From contig NZ_SJPW01000008.1 of assembly GCF_007860125.1 (NCBI RefSeq), forward strand, positions 1 to 64,000: DNA of 64,000 bases, written 5' to 3'. The notes beneath the pieces were generated by a model. The model saw only the letters and a list, made by a program, of their open reading frames with translations. It ran no database searches and had not been told where the DNA came from. The DNA comes from Rubripirellula tenax (GTDB lineage Bacteria > Planctomycetota > Planctomycetia > Pirellulales > Pirellulaceae). The first letter of the stretch is position 1, and each line of letters starts with the position of its first letter. Shown one piece after another: positions 19,126 through 28,835 of the stretch. The translations under genes were made by a program, and so were the position numbers.

Positions 19126-20616
19126 ATGAAGTCCCGACATTCGTTTTGGTCTCGCGCGATCGCCGTGATTTTCTTGGTCGCCATGTCACTTTCGCCGGCA
19201 ATCTCGGCGGCTGATCCAGCAACGCCGAACTTTGTCGTCTTCTTGGTGGACGACCTTGGCTACATGGACATCGGGGCGAACAACCCGAATTGCTTCTACG
19301 AGACTCCCAATATCGATCGCCTCTCGGAATCAGCGATGCGGTTTACTGACGGATACGCCGCGAATCCGGTTTGCTCGCCAACTCGCTATAGCATGATGAC
19401 GGGCAAGTACCCGACACGTGCGGGTGCAACGAACTTTTTCTCGGGCAAGCGAAGCGGAACATTCAACCCCGCGCCGCTTACAAGTCACATGCCGCTCGAT
19501 GAAATCACGATCGCCCAGACGTTGAAGCAACGAGGCTACGGAACGTTCTTTGCCGGCAAGTGGCACCTTGGCGAATCGGAAGAGTACTTTCCACAGAACC
19601 GTGGCTTTGACGTTAACGTCGGTGGCCATACCGGCGGCGGCCCCTACACGGGCAAGCGGTACTTCGCACCGTTTCAAAATCCGCAGATCGAGGTCGAGAG
19701 TCCGGACGGGGACCATTTGCCCGATCGGTTGTCCCGCGACGCGGCCAGTTACATCGAAGCCAACAAAGACAGTCCGTTTTTGGTGTACCTGTCGTTCTAT
19801 TCCGTTCATACGCCCTTGATGGGTCGGCCCGATTTGGTGAAGAAGTATCAAGCGAAAGCTGCGGCGATCGAAGGCGTAGAGTTCGGCGAAGAAGAGCAAG
19901 TGCTCGGCAACTCGCCTCGGAAAGTTCGCGTGCTGCAAAAGCATGCCGTCTACGCAGCGATGGTCGAAGCGATGGACCAAGCGGTCGGCAAAGTGCTGAA
20001 ACAGCTTGTTGAATCGGGAGTTGCCGATAACACGGTCGTTGTCTTCACATCAGACAACGGCGGGTTGTCGACGTCCGAAGGCTTGCCCACCAGCAACCTG
20101 CCGCTGCGGGGTGGAAAGGGCTGGGTCTATGAAGGCGGCATTCGCGAACCGTGGATCATCCGTTACCCCGGTGTCACCAACCCAGGTTCGGTTTCGAAGC
20201 AACCGATCTGTTCGATCGACCTGTTTCCAACGATTGCGGCGGCGGCCGGTATCGAGTTCGATCATTTGGTAGACGGAGTCGATTTGCGACCAGCGCTCGA
20301 AGGCCGGTCGCTTGATCGGAAATCGTTGTTCTGGCACTACCCGCATTACAGCAACCAAGGTGGCATCCCCGGCGGCGCGATCCGCGAGGGCGACTACAAG
20401 CTGGTCGAGCGGTACGAAGACGGAAGGGTGCATCTTTACGACTTGGCGTCTGACATCGGCGAAGCGACCGACTTGGCCAGTGAGATGCCTGATCGCGTGG
20501 CCCAAATGCGAGATCGCTTGCACGCTTGGTACCAATCGGTGGACGCGAAGTTCTTGCAGCCCAAGGACGGCGCGGTTCCTTGGCAACCAGCGTTCAGAGA
20601 AACGCTGGAAAATTAG
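19126..20616 (+). CDS. secreted S1 sulfatase (arylsulfatase A-like)
   Basis: 496 residues from ATG 19126, which opens a signal peptide ending near SAA (about 1-29). NFVVFLVDDLGYMD, Cys83 in CSPTR (formylglycine site), GKWHLGE and FTSDNGG are all present. It closes the four-sulfatase run; no T-rich terminator is visible behind it, only a weak GC hairpin. Confidence 0.93.
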   Translation: MKSRHSFWSRAIAVIFLVAMSLSPAISAADPATPNFVVFLVDDLGYMDIGANNPNCFYETPNIDRLSESAMRFTDGYAANPVCSPTRYSMMTGKYPTRAGATNFFSGKRSGTFNPAPLTSHMPLDEITIAQTLKQRGYGTFFAGKWHLGESEEYFPQNRGFDVNVGGHTGGGPYTGKRYFAPFQNPQIEVESPDGDHLPDRLSRDAASYIEANKDSPFLVYLSFYSVHTPLMGRPDLVKKYQAKAAAIEGVEFGEEEQVLGNSPRKVRVLQKHAVYAAMVEAMDQAVGKVLKQLVESGVADNTVVVFTSDNGGLSTSEGLPTSNLPLRGGKGWVYEGGIREPWIIRYPGVTNPGSVSKQPICSIDLFPTIAAAAGIEFDHLVDGVDLRPALEGRSLDRKSLFWHYPHYSNQGGIPGGAIREGDYKLVERYEDGRVHLYDLASDIGEATDLASEMPDRVAQMRDRLHAWYQSVDAKFLQPKDGAVPWQPAFRETLEN

Positions 20617-20981
20617 ACTCTCGCGTGATTCGGGCTGAGTGTGCCACTTTGGGCGGAATTCGCTGGCCCTGAGGGGCTTCGGCGCCCCGGCGATGGTTTG
20701 TGAAACAATGCCGGTTTTGCAGATTCTTACTCTTTTACCGTTTCTATCCCCAAAGAAACTAAGCCTTTTCGCCTGACCTGGCCGATACTACCGGCACAAC
20801 CCGAAGTTTTCTAGTTCGGCGAGCTCCTTTCGGGGAGACGATTTGTTGGAAGGATCAAGGTCCTGAAGACAGTTCAACTGGAAATTGGGGGTGCCGGAAG
20901 CTGTTCCGGTACTGGGATGACGGTGGTCGGTTATGGATCGGCTGCCCGAGAAAAATTAACTGCAAGACGGTGGAACAAGCG
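20617..20981 (+). promoter_or_regulatory. 365-bp intergenic region upstream of the barrel gene
   Basis: No gene found. It holds a GGGGC/GCCCC hairpin at 20673-20688 without T-run, then T-rich blocks around 20720-20760, and an inverted repeat CCGGAAgctgTTCCGG near 20894-20909. The length, hairpins and the highly expressed type of gene downstream suggest a promoter with a long structured 5' leader, but no clear -35/-10 pair can be named. Confidence 0.4.
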
Positions 20982-22193
20982 ATGTCGGTACGGAAGCTGA
21001 CTGCAAGTCTACTCACAGCCCTGGCGTTGCTGGGCGGAGTCGCATCTGTGGAAGCCCAGGAGCATTTTCCTGCGGCGGACCCTTTCGCGTTCGATCCCGA
21101 CTTCAATTGGTTCGAGCCGGTCTATGACATGGACTTGGCCGACATGAAGCCGAGCAAGCGAGCGCCAACGGGCTGGTTCGCGACGTACGATCGCTTGAAC
21201 CTTTATGGGTCTCGTCCGGAATTGAACGAGCCGCAAATTGCTGGCTTGTCCGGTACGACGAACGCTCAAACGAAGCTCGACTCGGGCTGGGGGCATCGCT
21301 ACGAAATCGGCTACATGCTGCCGGGCGAGGACAAAGGTTGGACGTTCAACTGGACATCCAACGATGTTCACGAAACGTATGCTGTGCGTCGCGAACGACT
21401 CAACCGGTACAACGGTGGCCAAGTCGTCGGCGGCAGCGGAACCAGTGATACGTTCGGTGCATTCGGGTTTGAAACTCCGCCGGGAACTCGTAACAACGAG
21501 GGCTACAGCTATCGTTTCATCGATATCACCGACTCCTTGAACTTTATCAATTACGACAGCTACGAGCTGAACAAGACTTGGCGAATGGAACCGTATCACT
21601 ACGGCGGCATTCTCGAGCCTTTGGTGGGACTTCGATGGATGCGGCTTAACGACCACAACTATGCCGAAGATTTTGCCATCACCGGACTTTTGCCCGGAGA
21701 CCTGGGCGGAGCGGGCGACTCGGTCGCGGAACAGTTGACCACGGACGAAGCACTCACGACGAACGATATGCTGGGAGCTCAGGTTGGTTTCCGCTACACC
21801 AAGGCGGTGAATCGTTTCACCTACTCGAGTGACTTCAAGTGCTTCTTCGGCGGCAACTACCAGTGCTCGACCTACGACCGAACTATCGAGCGGGTGATTT
21901 ACGACAACCCAGTCACCATCGGCGACCCGCCGATCTTTATTCGATACGACCAGGATTCAGTTCGTCCGACCAACACTCGCAACGAAGAATTCTTTGTCGG
22001 CTTCGACGTTCGCGGTGAAGTCGGATATCAACTGACAAAGATGATCCAAGTCCGAGGTGGTTTCCAAGTCATTGACATCGCTCGCGGCGTTTGGCGAGGA
22101 GGAACCGGTTCGGGTGGTGCCCTGGGTTCGGGTGACAATGACCAAGATTACCTGATGGTCGGCGGTACCTTCGGACTCAGCCTAAACCACTGA
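20982..22193 (+). CDS. BBP7-like outer-membrane beta-barrel protein
   Basis: 403 residues from ATG 20982 (GTG 20970 is an alternative). Signal peptide about 1-26 (VRKLTASLLTALALLGGVASVEAQ). The rest alternates Trp/Tyr/Phe-rich strands and Asn/Gly/Asp turns, as in barrels: GWFATYDRLNLYGSRPE, HRYEIGYMLPGEDKGWTFNW, EPLVGLRWMRLND, EFFVGFDVRGEVGYQLTKM, and a final strand MVGGTFGLSLNH that ends in an aromatic/His residue. It resembles the planctomycete BBP7 group. Likely located in the outer membrane; function unknown. A strong terminator follows. Confidence 0.75.
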   Translation: MSVRKLTASLLTALALLGGVASVEAQEHFPAADPFAFDPDFNWFEPVYDMDLADMKPSKRAPTGWFATYDRLNLYGSRPELNEPQIAGLSGTTNAQTKLDSGWGHRYEIGYMLPGEDKGWTFNWTSNDVHETYAVRRERLNRYNGGQVVGGSGTSDTFGAFGFETPPGTRNNEGYSYRFIDITDSLNFINYDSYELNKTWRMEPYHYGGILEPLVGLRWMRLNDHNYAEDFAITGLLPGDLGGAGDSVAEQLTTDEALTTNDMLGAQVGFRYTKAVNRFTYSSDFKCFFGGNYQCSTYDRTIERVIYDNPVTIGDPPIFIRYDQDSVRPTNTRNEEFFVGFDVRGEVGYQLTKMIQVRGGFQVIDIARGVWRGGTGSGGALGSGDNDQDYLMVGGTFGLSLNH

Positions 22194-22250
22194 TCCGGCA
22201 GACCAATCGGGTCGGAAACAAAGAGTCAATCGCGGGGGCGAGAGACAACA

Positions 22251-22288
22251 ACAGCTTCGCGAGAGAAATCTCGCGAAGCTGTTTTTTT
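22251..22288 (+). terminator. rho-independent terminator of the barrel gene
   Basis: Perfect 13-bp stem ACAGCTTCGCGAG / CTCGCGAAGCTGT with loop AGAAAT, followed by seven T. It lies 57 bp behind the stop at 22193. Confidence 0.95.
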
Positions 22289-22409
22289 ATGCGCGCATAA
22301 AAAATCCCGAAGCGATGCCCAACATCAACAATACGGGCGGCCTCGGGAACGGGATCGACTGAGGTAAGCTCTATCCGAACCTATCCAGAGAATTCCTAAA
22401 CGACAAACC

Positions 22410-22592
22410 CTAAGACTTTGTCGCCAACATTCGCAGTTCTTCCAGTTCAACCGTCAAACGATGACGTAACGGGCTTTCGGGACGGAGCTCGTCTTCGAGC
22501 AACTCTTCGGCCTTGTCGAACGTTTCTTCTGTTCGCTCTTCGGTCTTCATCAACTCGCGAAACATAGATTCGACGGTGGACTCGGTAAGCAA
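22410..22592 (-). CDS. small acidic helical protein downstream of the FAAL fusion
   Basis: 60 residues from TTG 22592, selected because GAGGAG stands six bases before it; the same frame is open further upstream to another TTG at 22706 without such a site. The protein is rich in Glu, Leu and Arg (VESMFRELMKTEERTEETFD, then AEELLEDELRPE) and should be mostly helical, perhaps a coiled coil. It is the next frame downstream of the FAAL-ACP-synthase gene on the same strand. No family recognised. An inverted repeat AGGAAAC / GTTTCCT lies in its leader at about 22632-22649. Confidence 0.5.
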   Translation of the reverse strand: MLTESTVESMFRELMKTEERTEETFDKAEELLEDELRPESPLRHRLTVELEELRMLATKS

Positions 22593-22747
22593 GACAATCT
22601 CCTCGAGATTAGGGCAAGTGTCGTTGCTGCGAGGAAACCAAAGTTTCCTATCGCCATCCGCAGCAGCCGCACCCCCTAATTCTAGAACGGCGATCGGGCG
22701 CCGCAAGGGCTAAACCGGATTGCTGGGGTGAAGTGCTTCGCAACGCG

Positions 22748-25700
22748 CTAGGCTTTCGCCTCGAGTTCCAATCCGCCTGACGCAAGTTCGTTCAAGTGGT
22801 CGGCCGTTCGGGCTACCGTAAAGCGAATCTGTTCTTCACTATGCTCGCTGGTGATGAAGAACCGCAGCCGAGCGGCCGATTCATCGACGGCTGGGTACAA
22901 AATGGGTTGAACGTTGATGCCATCGCCCTTCAATCGATTTGACAAACGAAGTGCCAACATTGAATTGCCTGTGATCACCGGAACGACGGGGGTACCGCCG
23001 CTGTCGCCGGTGTCGAGTCCGGCTTCGCGGCACAGCGAGAGAAACAATTCGCTTCGACGTCGCAAACGATCGACGCGATCAGGTTCTTGGTCCAACGTGT
23101 CGATCGCGGCGAGGGCTGCGGCAACTTGTGCGGGTGGCATACCGACACTGAACACGAATCCGGGCGCCGTGTACCGCAGTAACTCGACAAGGGCTTCGCT
23201 GCCGGCGATGTAGCCGCCGCACGACGCCGCACTTTTGCTGAGCGTACCCATCCAGATATCGACGTCACGGGCGTTGATGCCAAAGTGTTCGGCCATCCCA
23301 CGGCCGGTCGGGCCCATCGTGCCGAAACTGTGCGCTTCGTCGACCATCAACATGGCGCGGTGTTTCTTTTTGACTTCGATGAACTTGGGAACGTCCGAGA
23401 AGTCACCGTCCATGCTGTAAACGCCCTCGATGACCACCAAAACGCGTCGGTATTGGTCGCGAAGTTCGGTCAGCATTCGGTCCAATGCCGCGTAATCGTT
23501 GTGCGGAAACGGTCGGCGTCGTGCACCGGACAACAACGCGCCTTGCACGATGCTGTTGTGGGACAGTGCGTCGTGAACGATCAAGTCGCCGGCACCCACC
23601 AAATGGCCAATCGTGGTTTCGTTGGTAGCGTGGCCGCCGACCATCAGGATCGAATTGTCGACGCCGATCCACTGGGCGATGCGTCGTTCAAGCTGTCCGT
23701 GAATGGGCTTTTCACCAGAAACCAACCGACTGGCCGAGACACTTGTGCCGTACTGGCGGACCGCGTTGGCGGCAGCGTCGGAAACGTCCGGGTGACCGCT
23801 CAAACCGAGATAGTTGTAACTCGCAAAGCTGATCAATTCACGCCCGTTGACGATCGTCTTATCACCAACGATGCCGTCGTGAACCGTGAAGTAGGGATTC
23901 GGCACGCCGGTCATCAACATTTGACGCATCGTCGTTTTCAGGCGGCGATATTCCGCAAACTGTTCGACGCTGTCCTCCGCTTCGACTGTCGTCGGTGGGC
24001 GACCGTTTTGAATGACGCTGCTGCGATTGTCGGATCCCGATGCGCCGTCGTCGTCGCTGATACCGCTGCGCAGCATCGCCTCGGCGCGTGCTTCGCCGCC
24101 GGGTGGCAAGTAGCGTTGAATGGCCATCGCCGTTTGGCCGATCGTCTCGATCTCATCCAGAACCTGTTCGGGAAATCGACCGCCAAACGTACGTTCCAAT
24201 TTGCGTGCAATTTCGAGTCGCTCGAGACTGTCCAGTCCCAAGTCCAGCACGATGTTGGTGCCAATGTTCAAGTGTCCCGCCCGTTCGCCGGCGACATGGC
24301 GAACATGATGCCCGATCACTTCAACGATCGCGGCGCTGACATCCGAAGCATCAATCGACTCGGTGCCGCTTGCAGAAGCCGCTTGCATCATCGGCGCGGC
24401 GTTCATCTTTGTACCACCGCCCGATTCTTCCCATCGAACCCACTTCGCGATCAACTTCAAGTCGCCGTCGCGTACCGCGTGCAGGCAAGCATGACGCTGG
24501 ATTTTGCCGCTGCTGGTCTTCGGGATGCTGCTGTTGCGGACCAGGTATACCGCATCGGGTGGCAGTTCATGTTCGGCGGTTACGGCGCGACGGATGGCTT
24601 GGATTTCCGAATCCCAATCCAAGTCGCGTGCCCGTACGGTTTCGGCAACGATCACAAGTTGCTCTCGTCCGTCGTGTTCCATTGCCACGGCGCCGACGGA
24701 TCCGGCTTGGACGGCCTCGGATGCTGCTTCGACGGTCTCTTCGATGTCCTGCGGGTAACGATTCACTCCGCGAACGATGATCATGTCCTTCAACCGGCCC
24801 GAAACGTACAGTTGATGGTCGTACAAGAATCCGAGGTCGCCGGTGCGAAGAAACGGACCGTCATCGTCGATCGTTGTGGCGTGGAACGTTTGTTCCGTGG
24901 CTTCTTTGCGTCGATAGTAGCCTTGGCCGACGGACGGGCTTTGCACCCAGATTTCGCCGATCGAATCGCTGGGCAGCTTTTCGCGGGTTTCCGGGTCGAC
25001 GATGATGACGCGCTCGCTGGACAGCACGGCGCCGCAGCCGACCAAATTCCGCGCCGACGCGTTGTCATCCGATACGGGGCGAACAATCTTTTCTTCTAAA
25101 GCGCGACCATCGAACGTCGTCATCACAGGACGCGGTGTCCGTGGGCCGCCGGTCACCAGCAGCGTTGTTTCGGCCATCCCGTAGCAGGGCAGCGATGCCT
25201 GTGGATTGAATCCATACTTCTGGAACCGCGCCGCAAACTCTTTCAACGTGGATGACCGAATCGGTTCGGCACCGTTGAATGCGATCCGCCAATTGGAAAG
25301 GTCAACGCCTTCCATCTCAGAATCGAGAATCTTATCGGCGCACAGCTGGTACGAAAAGTTCGGCCCGCCACTGATCGTCACGCCGTACTGCGAAATGCCC
25401 TGCAACCAACGTGCTGGGCGTTGCAGGAACGTCATCGGGCTCATCAGCACCGTGGTTCGGCCGGTATACATCGGCATCAACACGCCGCCGACCAGACCCA
25501 TGTCGTGGTACGTCGGCAACCAACTCATGCCGACGAAGTCGACTTCGGGATCAAACGCCTCGAGAATCAATTCGCTATTCGCGATCAGATTGCGATGGTT
25601 CAGCATCACTCCCTTGGGCGATCCCGTCGAGCCACTGGTGTATTGCAACACGGCCAAGGAATGTTCGCTCAATTTTGGCCGTTGCCACCCGCTAAGATTG

Positions 25701-26185
25701 CGACAATTCGGGTTGTCCGTCCCCAGCAATTGAACGCCGATCAAATCGTCGTGCTGTTGATCACCGGAAAGTTGGTCAACGATACTCGAAGTCGACAATG
25801 CCCAGCGTGCATTGGCGTCTACGACGATGGACCGAATCCGCGAAGCCTTGCGGTTTCTTCGCGGCGGATACGCGGGTACGGCTATCGCACCGGCTGCGTG
25901 GCACGCGAAGAAGCCAACAACAAATTCCAATCCGGGTGGATACAGCAACAAGATGCGATCGCCAGCTCGTACGCGACATTCCGTTTGTAGGTAGCCGGCC
26001 AAAGCACGGACTTCATCCCACAATTCGCCATACGTCAAACGCTGTTCCACCGATTCGGTGTCCGTGAAGACGTAGGCAGTCTCACTGTGGCGGTGCGCAG
26101 CCCAATGTTCGATCACTGAGATCAAGTGATCTCTTGGCGGCGGCTCGGGGCCAAAGTACGTATGCAAGTCCACGGAGCAAATCAC
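22748..26185 (-). CDS. three-domain protein: fatty acyl-AMP ligase, acyl carrier protein, alpha-oxoamine synthase
   Basis: 1145 residues from GTG 26185 (a GTG a few codons later is also possible). Residues 1-590 are an adenylating enzyme of the FAAL/FACL type (QYTSGSTGSPKG 181-192, GEIWVQSP, RTGDLGF, catalytic Lys561). Residues about 612-695 are an acyl carrier protein with Ser653 (LGLDSLE) for phosphopantetheine. Residues about 755-1145 are a PLP-dependent synthase of the serine palmitoyltransferase / KAPA synthase group, with MVDEAHSFGTMG and PLP lysine Lys984 (TLSKSAASCGGY). The parts suggest activation of a fatty acid, loading on the fused carrier, and decarboxylative condensation with an amino acid to an alpha-amino ketone. 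A divergent asparagine-synthetase-like gene faces it. Confidence 0.92.
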   Translation of the reverse strand: MICSVDLHTYFGPEPPPRDHLISVIEHWAAHRHSETAYVFTDTESVEQRLTYGELWDEVRALAGYLQTECRVRAGDRILLLYPPGLEFVVGFFACHAAGAIAVPAYPPRRNRKASRIRSIVVDANARWALSTSSIVDQLSGDQQHDDLIGVQLLGTDNPNCRNLSGWQRPKLSEHSLAVLQYTSGSTGSPKGVMLNHRNLIANSELILEAFDPEVDFVGMSWLPTYHDMGLVGGVLMPMYTGRTTVLMSPMTFLQRPARWLQGISQYGVTISGGPNFSYQLCADKILDSEMEGVDLSNWRIAFNGAEPIRSSTLKEFAARFQKYGFNPQASLPCYGMAETTLLVTGGPRTPRPVMTTFDGRALEEKIVRPVSDDNASARNLVGCGAVLSSERVIIVDPETREKLPSDSIGEIWVQSPSVGQGYYRRKEATEQTFHATTIDDDGPFLRTGDLGFLYDHQLYVSGRLKDMIIVRGVNRYPQDIEETVEAASEAVQAGSVGAVAMEHDGREQLVIVAETVRARDLDWDSEIQAIRRAVTAEHELPPDAVYLVRNSSIPKTSSGKIQRHACLHAVRDGDLKLIAKWVRWEESGGGTKMNAAPMMQAASASGTESIDASDVSAAIVEVIGHHVRHVAGERAGHLNIGTNIVLDLGLDSLERLEIARKLERTFGGRFPEQVLDEIETIGQTAMAIQRYLPPGGEARAEAMLRSGISDDDGASGSDNRSSVIQNGRPPTTVEAEDSVEQFAEYRRLKTTMRQMLMTGVPNPYFTVHDGIVGDKTIVNGRELISFASYNYLGLSGHPDVSDAAANAVRQYGTSVSASRLVSGEKPIHGQLERRIAQWIGVDNSILMVGGHATNETTIGHLVGAGDLIVHDALSHNSIVQGALLSGARRRPFPHNDYAALDRMLTELRDQYRRVLVVIEGVYSMDGDFSDVPKFIEVKKKHRAMLMVDEAHSFGTMGPTGRGMAEHFGINARDVDIWMGTLSKSAASCGGYIAGSEALVELLRYTAPGFVFSVGMPPAQVAAALAAIDTLDQEPDRVDRLRRRSELFLSLCREAGLDTGDSGGTPVVPVITGNSMLALRLSNRLKGDGINVQPILYPAVDESAARLRFFITSEHSEEQIRFTVARTADHLNELASGGLELEAKA

Positions 26186-26209
26186 CGTTCGGTCGGCGGG
26201 GGGAAAGGA

Positions 26210-26244
26210 CGTTATTCTAACTCGACGAATCCACTAGGATAACG
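26210..26244. promoter_or_regulatory. inverted repeat in the divergent FAAL / Asn-synthetase-like promoter region
   Basis: CGTTATTCTA at 26210-26219 and TAGGATAACG at 26235-26244 form a ten-base inverted repeat with one mismatch and a 15-base spacer. It lies 25 bp ahead of the FAAL start and about 205 bp ahead of the facing gene. Candidate shared operator; unproven. Confidence 0.4.
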
Positions 26245-26449
26245 GAACGGACATTCGCGTCACCTTGCCTGCGTGACTTTCCCCCAAAATATCAGGTTTG
26301 GGGAGGAAATGACGCTTTGGCCCAGTTTGTTCGCTAATCGCTTACGAAGTTCAGAATGTCAGAGTCCCAACGGGGGGAGCCCACGGGCATCCATGGGCCG
26401 GCCCTCGTTGCCCTACCTCTACTGCACCTATTTTCGGAATCACCGATCG

Positions 26450-27874
26450 ATGACGACTGCTAAATCAACCGGCACGAACGAATCGTCGCAACCGACAAAT
26501 GTGAATGATCGGTCGACAAAACTTTCCGCCAAATCGCCCGCGGTTGGCCAACCCTTGGAATTGATTGATCGCGTTGTGGATCTTTTGGACCCGACCGGCG
26601 ACATCTTGCTTGGTATGAATCGAAACCAAGCATGCGAAGCCGTTCGCAGCGGGAATGTCGAAGCGGTCCGTCGAATCGGCGGTCAATTCGCCATCCTGCA
26701 ACAATCCGGCAAGACGATCCGTATGGCCCGTTCGATCGGTCGACCGATGAGATACTTTTTGGCCAAACGCGCCGAAGGGCCTGCTTTGATCGTCGCCGAA
26801 CGGATGGACGAAATCGCCCAGCAGCTTGCCAAAGAAGGATTGGCGGACCAGTTCCGCCCGGCCTACACACGGATGGTTCCGGCCCATCACTTGTTGGAAC
26901 TGCAGTTGGTCGGATGTCCTGATCCGAATCCGAAGCTGCACCGATATTTTGCACCGCCTCGCAATCGGTTGCCCACCAACATTGAAGCCATCGGACGATC
27001 GTACATCGGTCGGCTCGCCGAAACGATTGACGCTTGGTTGGACACGATGCCGTCGGACGAACCGATCGGTGTCATGTTTAGTGGAGGCGTGGATAGCGGC
27101 GCCGTATTGATGGTGACGGATTTCTTGATCCGCCGTCGAGGACAATCGTCTTCGCGGCTAAAGGCGTTCACGTTGTCGGTCGATGGCAATGCGACCGATC
27201 CGCAACAAGCGACTGAGTTTTTGAAGCAGATCAACCGTGAAATGTTGCTGGAAATCATATCGGTTCCCAAAGCCGATGTTTCTTGGCGCGATGCGATCGC
27301 GGTGATCGAAGACTACAAACCGCTCGACGTGCAATCGGCGACGATGGGCTTGACGCTACTTCGTGAAGTTCGGCGCCGCTATCCCGATTGGCGCTGTCTG
27401 ATCGATGGCGACGGTGGCGACGAGAACTTAAAAGACTATCCGATCGAGGAAAATCCTGAATTGACAATCCGCAGTGTGCTTGGGAATCGGATGCTCTATC
27501 AAGAAGGCTGGGGCGTCGACGCGGTGAAACACTCGTTGACGTATAGCGGCGGGCAAAGCCGTGGCCATGTCCGCACAAGTGCGCCGGCGACGTCGCTGGG
27601 CTTCCGTGGTTTCAGCCCGTTTGCGGTGCCCGATGTGATCGAAGTCGCCGAGGCCATCCCGTTTGTCGATCTGACGGACTGGGATCATGAACGACTCTAC
27701 GGACTCAAAGGACAAGTCGTTGCATCGGGGGTCAAGCAGATCACGGGTGAAACGATGCCTGTGTTCCCAAAGCAGCGGTTCCAACGTGGTGCCGTTGATA
27801 AAGCAACGTTCGAGGCGGTGTTCCCAAAGTCCGACCGCGAGTATCGCGAAGCATTTGATCAACTGTTCGCGTAG
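26450..27874 (+). CDS. asparagine-synthetase-like PP-loop protein without catalytic Cys
   Basis: 474 residues from ATG 26450; the frame is open further upstream but those residues are not protein-like. The C-terminal half is an asparagine synthetase B fold: PP-loop SGGVDSG (211-217) for ATP, and IDGDGGDENL further on. Residues about 70-130 look like a degenerate N-terminal glutaminase domain (RRIGGQFAILQQSGKTIRMARSIG), but the essential Cys2 is missing, as in beta-lactam synthetase and other natural-product relatives. It therefore probably adenylates a carboxylate and joins it to an amine other than ammonia from glutamine. It is divergent from the FAAL-ACP-synthase gene. Confidence 0.8.
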   Translation: MTTAKSTGTNESSQPTNVNDRSTKLSAKSPAVGQPLELIDRVVDLLDPTGDILLGMNRNQACEAVRSGNVEAVRRIGGQFAILQQSGKTIRMARSIGRPMRYFLAKRAEGPALIVAERMDEIAQQLAKEGLADQFRPAYTRMVPAHHLLELQLVGCPDPNPKLHRYFAPPRNRLPTNIEAIGRSYIGRLAETIDAWLDTMPSDEPIGVMFSGGVDSGAVLMVTDFLIRRRGQSSSRLKAFTLSVDGNATDPQQATEFLKQINREMLLEIISVPKADVSWRDAIAVIEDYKPLDVQSATMGLTLLREVRRRYPDWRCLIDGDGGDENLKDYPIEENPELTIRSVLGNRMLYQEGWGVDAVKHSLTYSGGQSRGHVRTSAPATSLGFRGFSPFAVPDVIEVAEAIPFVDLTDWDHERLYGLKGQVVASGVKQITGETMPVFPKQRFQRGAVDKATFEAVFPKSDREYREAFDQLFA

Positions 27875-27917
27875 AGGCGAGCAGCGTCGCGGGGCACATT
27901 TGCCGACCGTTTTTGGG

Positions 27918-28835
27918 CTATTGGTCCAGTTCCAACGGCACCGCTTGAGTCGTTGGCGGTTTTGGCGCCGAGTGTGAATGGCCTGGTAAATTTTCGACCG
28001 CCACTGCCAACGCGACACCGATCAGTAGCGCGGCCGTTAACTTGCCGCGGTCGTGGTCGTGAAAGGCAACTTCGGGCAACAAGTCGGCCAACGAGATGCA
28101 AATGAAGAATCCGGCCGAAATCGCCAATCCCCATCCCAAAATCGCTGATCCGCCGTTCATCCGCATCACGCCAAAATAGAACAACGCTGCGCCGATCGGG
28201 CATGCCATTGCGAATGTCATATTTGCCAACGTTCGTTGCCCCGGCGTCCAGCCACCCTTCTGCATGACCGACGTGATCGAGAATGCGTCGAGCGGTTTGT
28301 GCAGCGCGACGGCCAGAAACGTTCCAACGCCAGCAAGCGGTAACCATGAACCGTGAGCCGCGTCGGCGACCACGCTTGCGGCCAACGCTACTCCGTCGAC
28401 CAACGTGTGCAGCCCCAAACCGAACAACATCGCCAGCCACCCCCAGCCCGCATTCGCGTGATTGTGAGGCTTGTTGTGCGAATGCGAATGATCACAGTCG
28501 GCCGCGTGATTGTGGTCGTGCGATAGCTCGTCCGCCGCGGAAGACTGGACCGATGGAGCGTCGTGTTGGTGGACATGGAAGAGGCGGATCAGCAAGAACA
28601 TCGACAGAACTCCGCCCAGAGTGGCTGCGCCCGCCTTTCGTGCCGAATCAAGTTCGACGGTCGCGTGAGGCAGTAGGTGCAGCGTTGCAATCCCCAGCAT
28701 CAACCCCGACACGAAACTCATCAACAATTGAGTCCGCAAGTGCGTCATTCGCATCAGCGTCGGTAACCATCCGCCCGCCATGGAGGCGATCACGATGACG
28801 ACGCAGTAAGTCAGAAGTAGCGGTTCAACCGTCAT
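27918..28835 (-). CDS. ZIP-family metal transporter
   Basis: 305 residues from ATG 28835, just before the first membrane segment (MTVEPLLLTYCVVIVIASMAGG). About eight hydrophobic segments; the third loop is a His-rich metal-binding stretch (DHNHAADCDHSHSHNKPHNH). TM4 and TM5 carry the metal path residues in GLGLHTLVDGVALA and AVALHKPLDAFS, both matching the HxxxD/HxxxE-like signature. It should import zinc or another divalent metal. Convergent with the Asn-synthetase-like gene with only 43 bp between. Confidence 0.9.
   Translation of the reverse strand: MTVEPLLLTYCVVIVIASMAGGWLPTLMRMTHLRTQLLMSFVSGLMLGIATLHLLPHATVELDSARKAGAATLGGVLSMFLLIRLFHVHQHDAPSVQSSAADELSHDHNHAADCDHSHSHNKPHNHANAGWGWLAMLFGLGLHTLVDGVALAASVVADAAHGSWLPLAGVGTFLAVALHKPLDAFSITSVMQKGGWTPGQRTLANMTFAMACPIGAALFYFGVMRMNGGSAILGWGLAISAGFFICISLADLLPEVAFHDHDRGKLTAALLIGVALAVAVENLPGHSHSAPKPPTTQAVPLELDQ

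Noticed and set aside
20673-20688. GGGGC/GCCCC hairpin as terminator behind the sulfatase run
   Set aside because: Short stem and no T-run; could not be supported as intrinsic terminator.
23285-25099. 604-codon open frame on the plus strand across the FAAL fusion
   Set aside because: It is exactly antisense to the acyl-AMP ligase, carrier and synthase domains; its translation lacks motifs and shows the repetitive Val/His/Asp pattern of a shadow.
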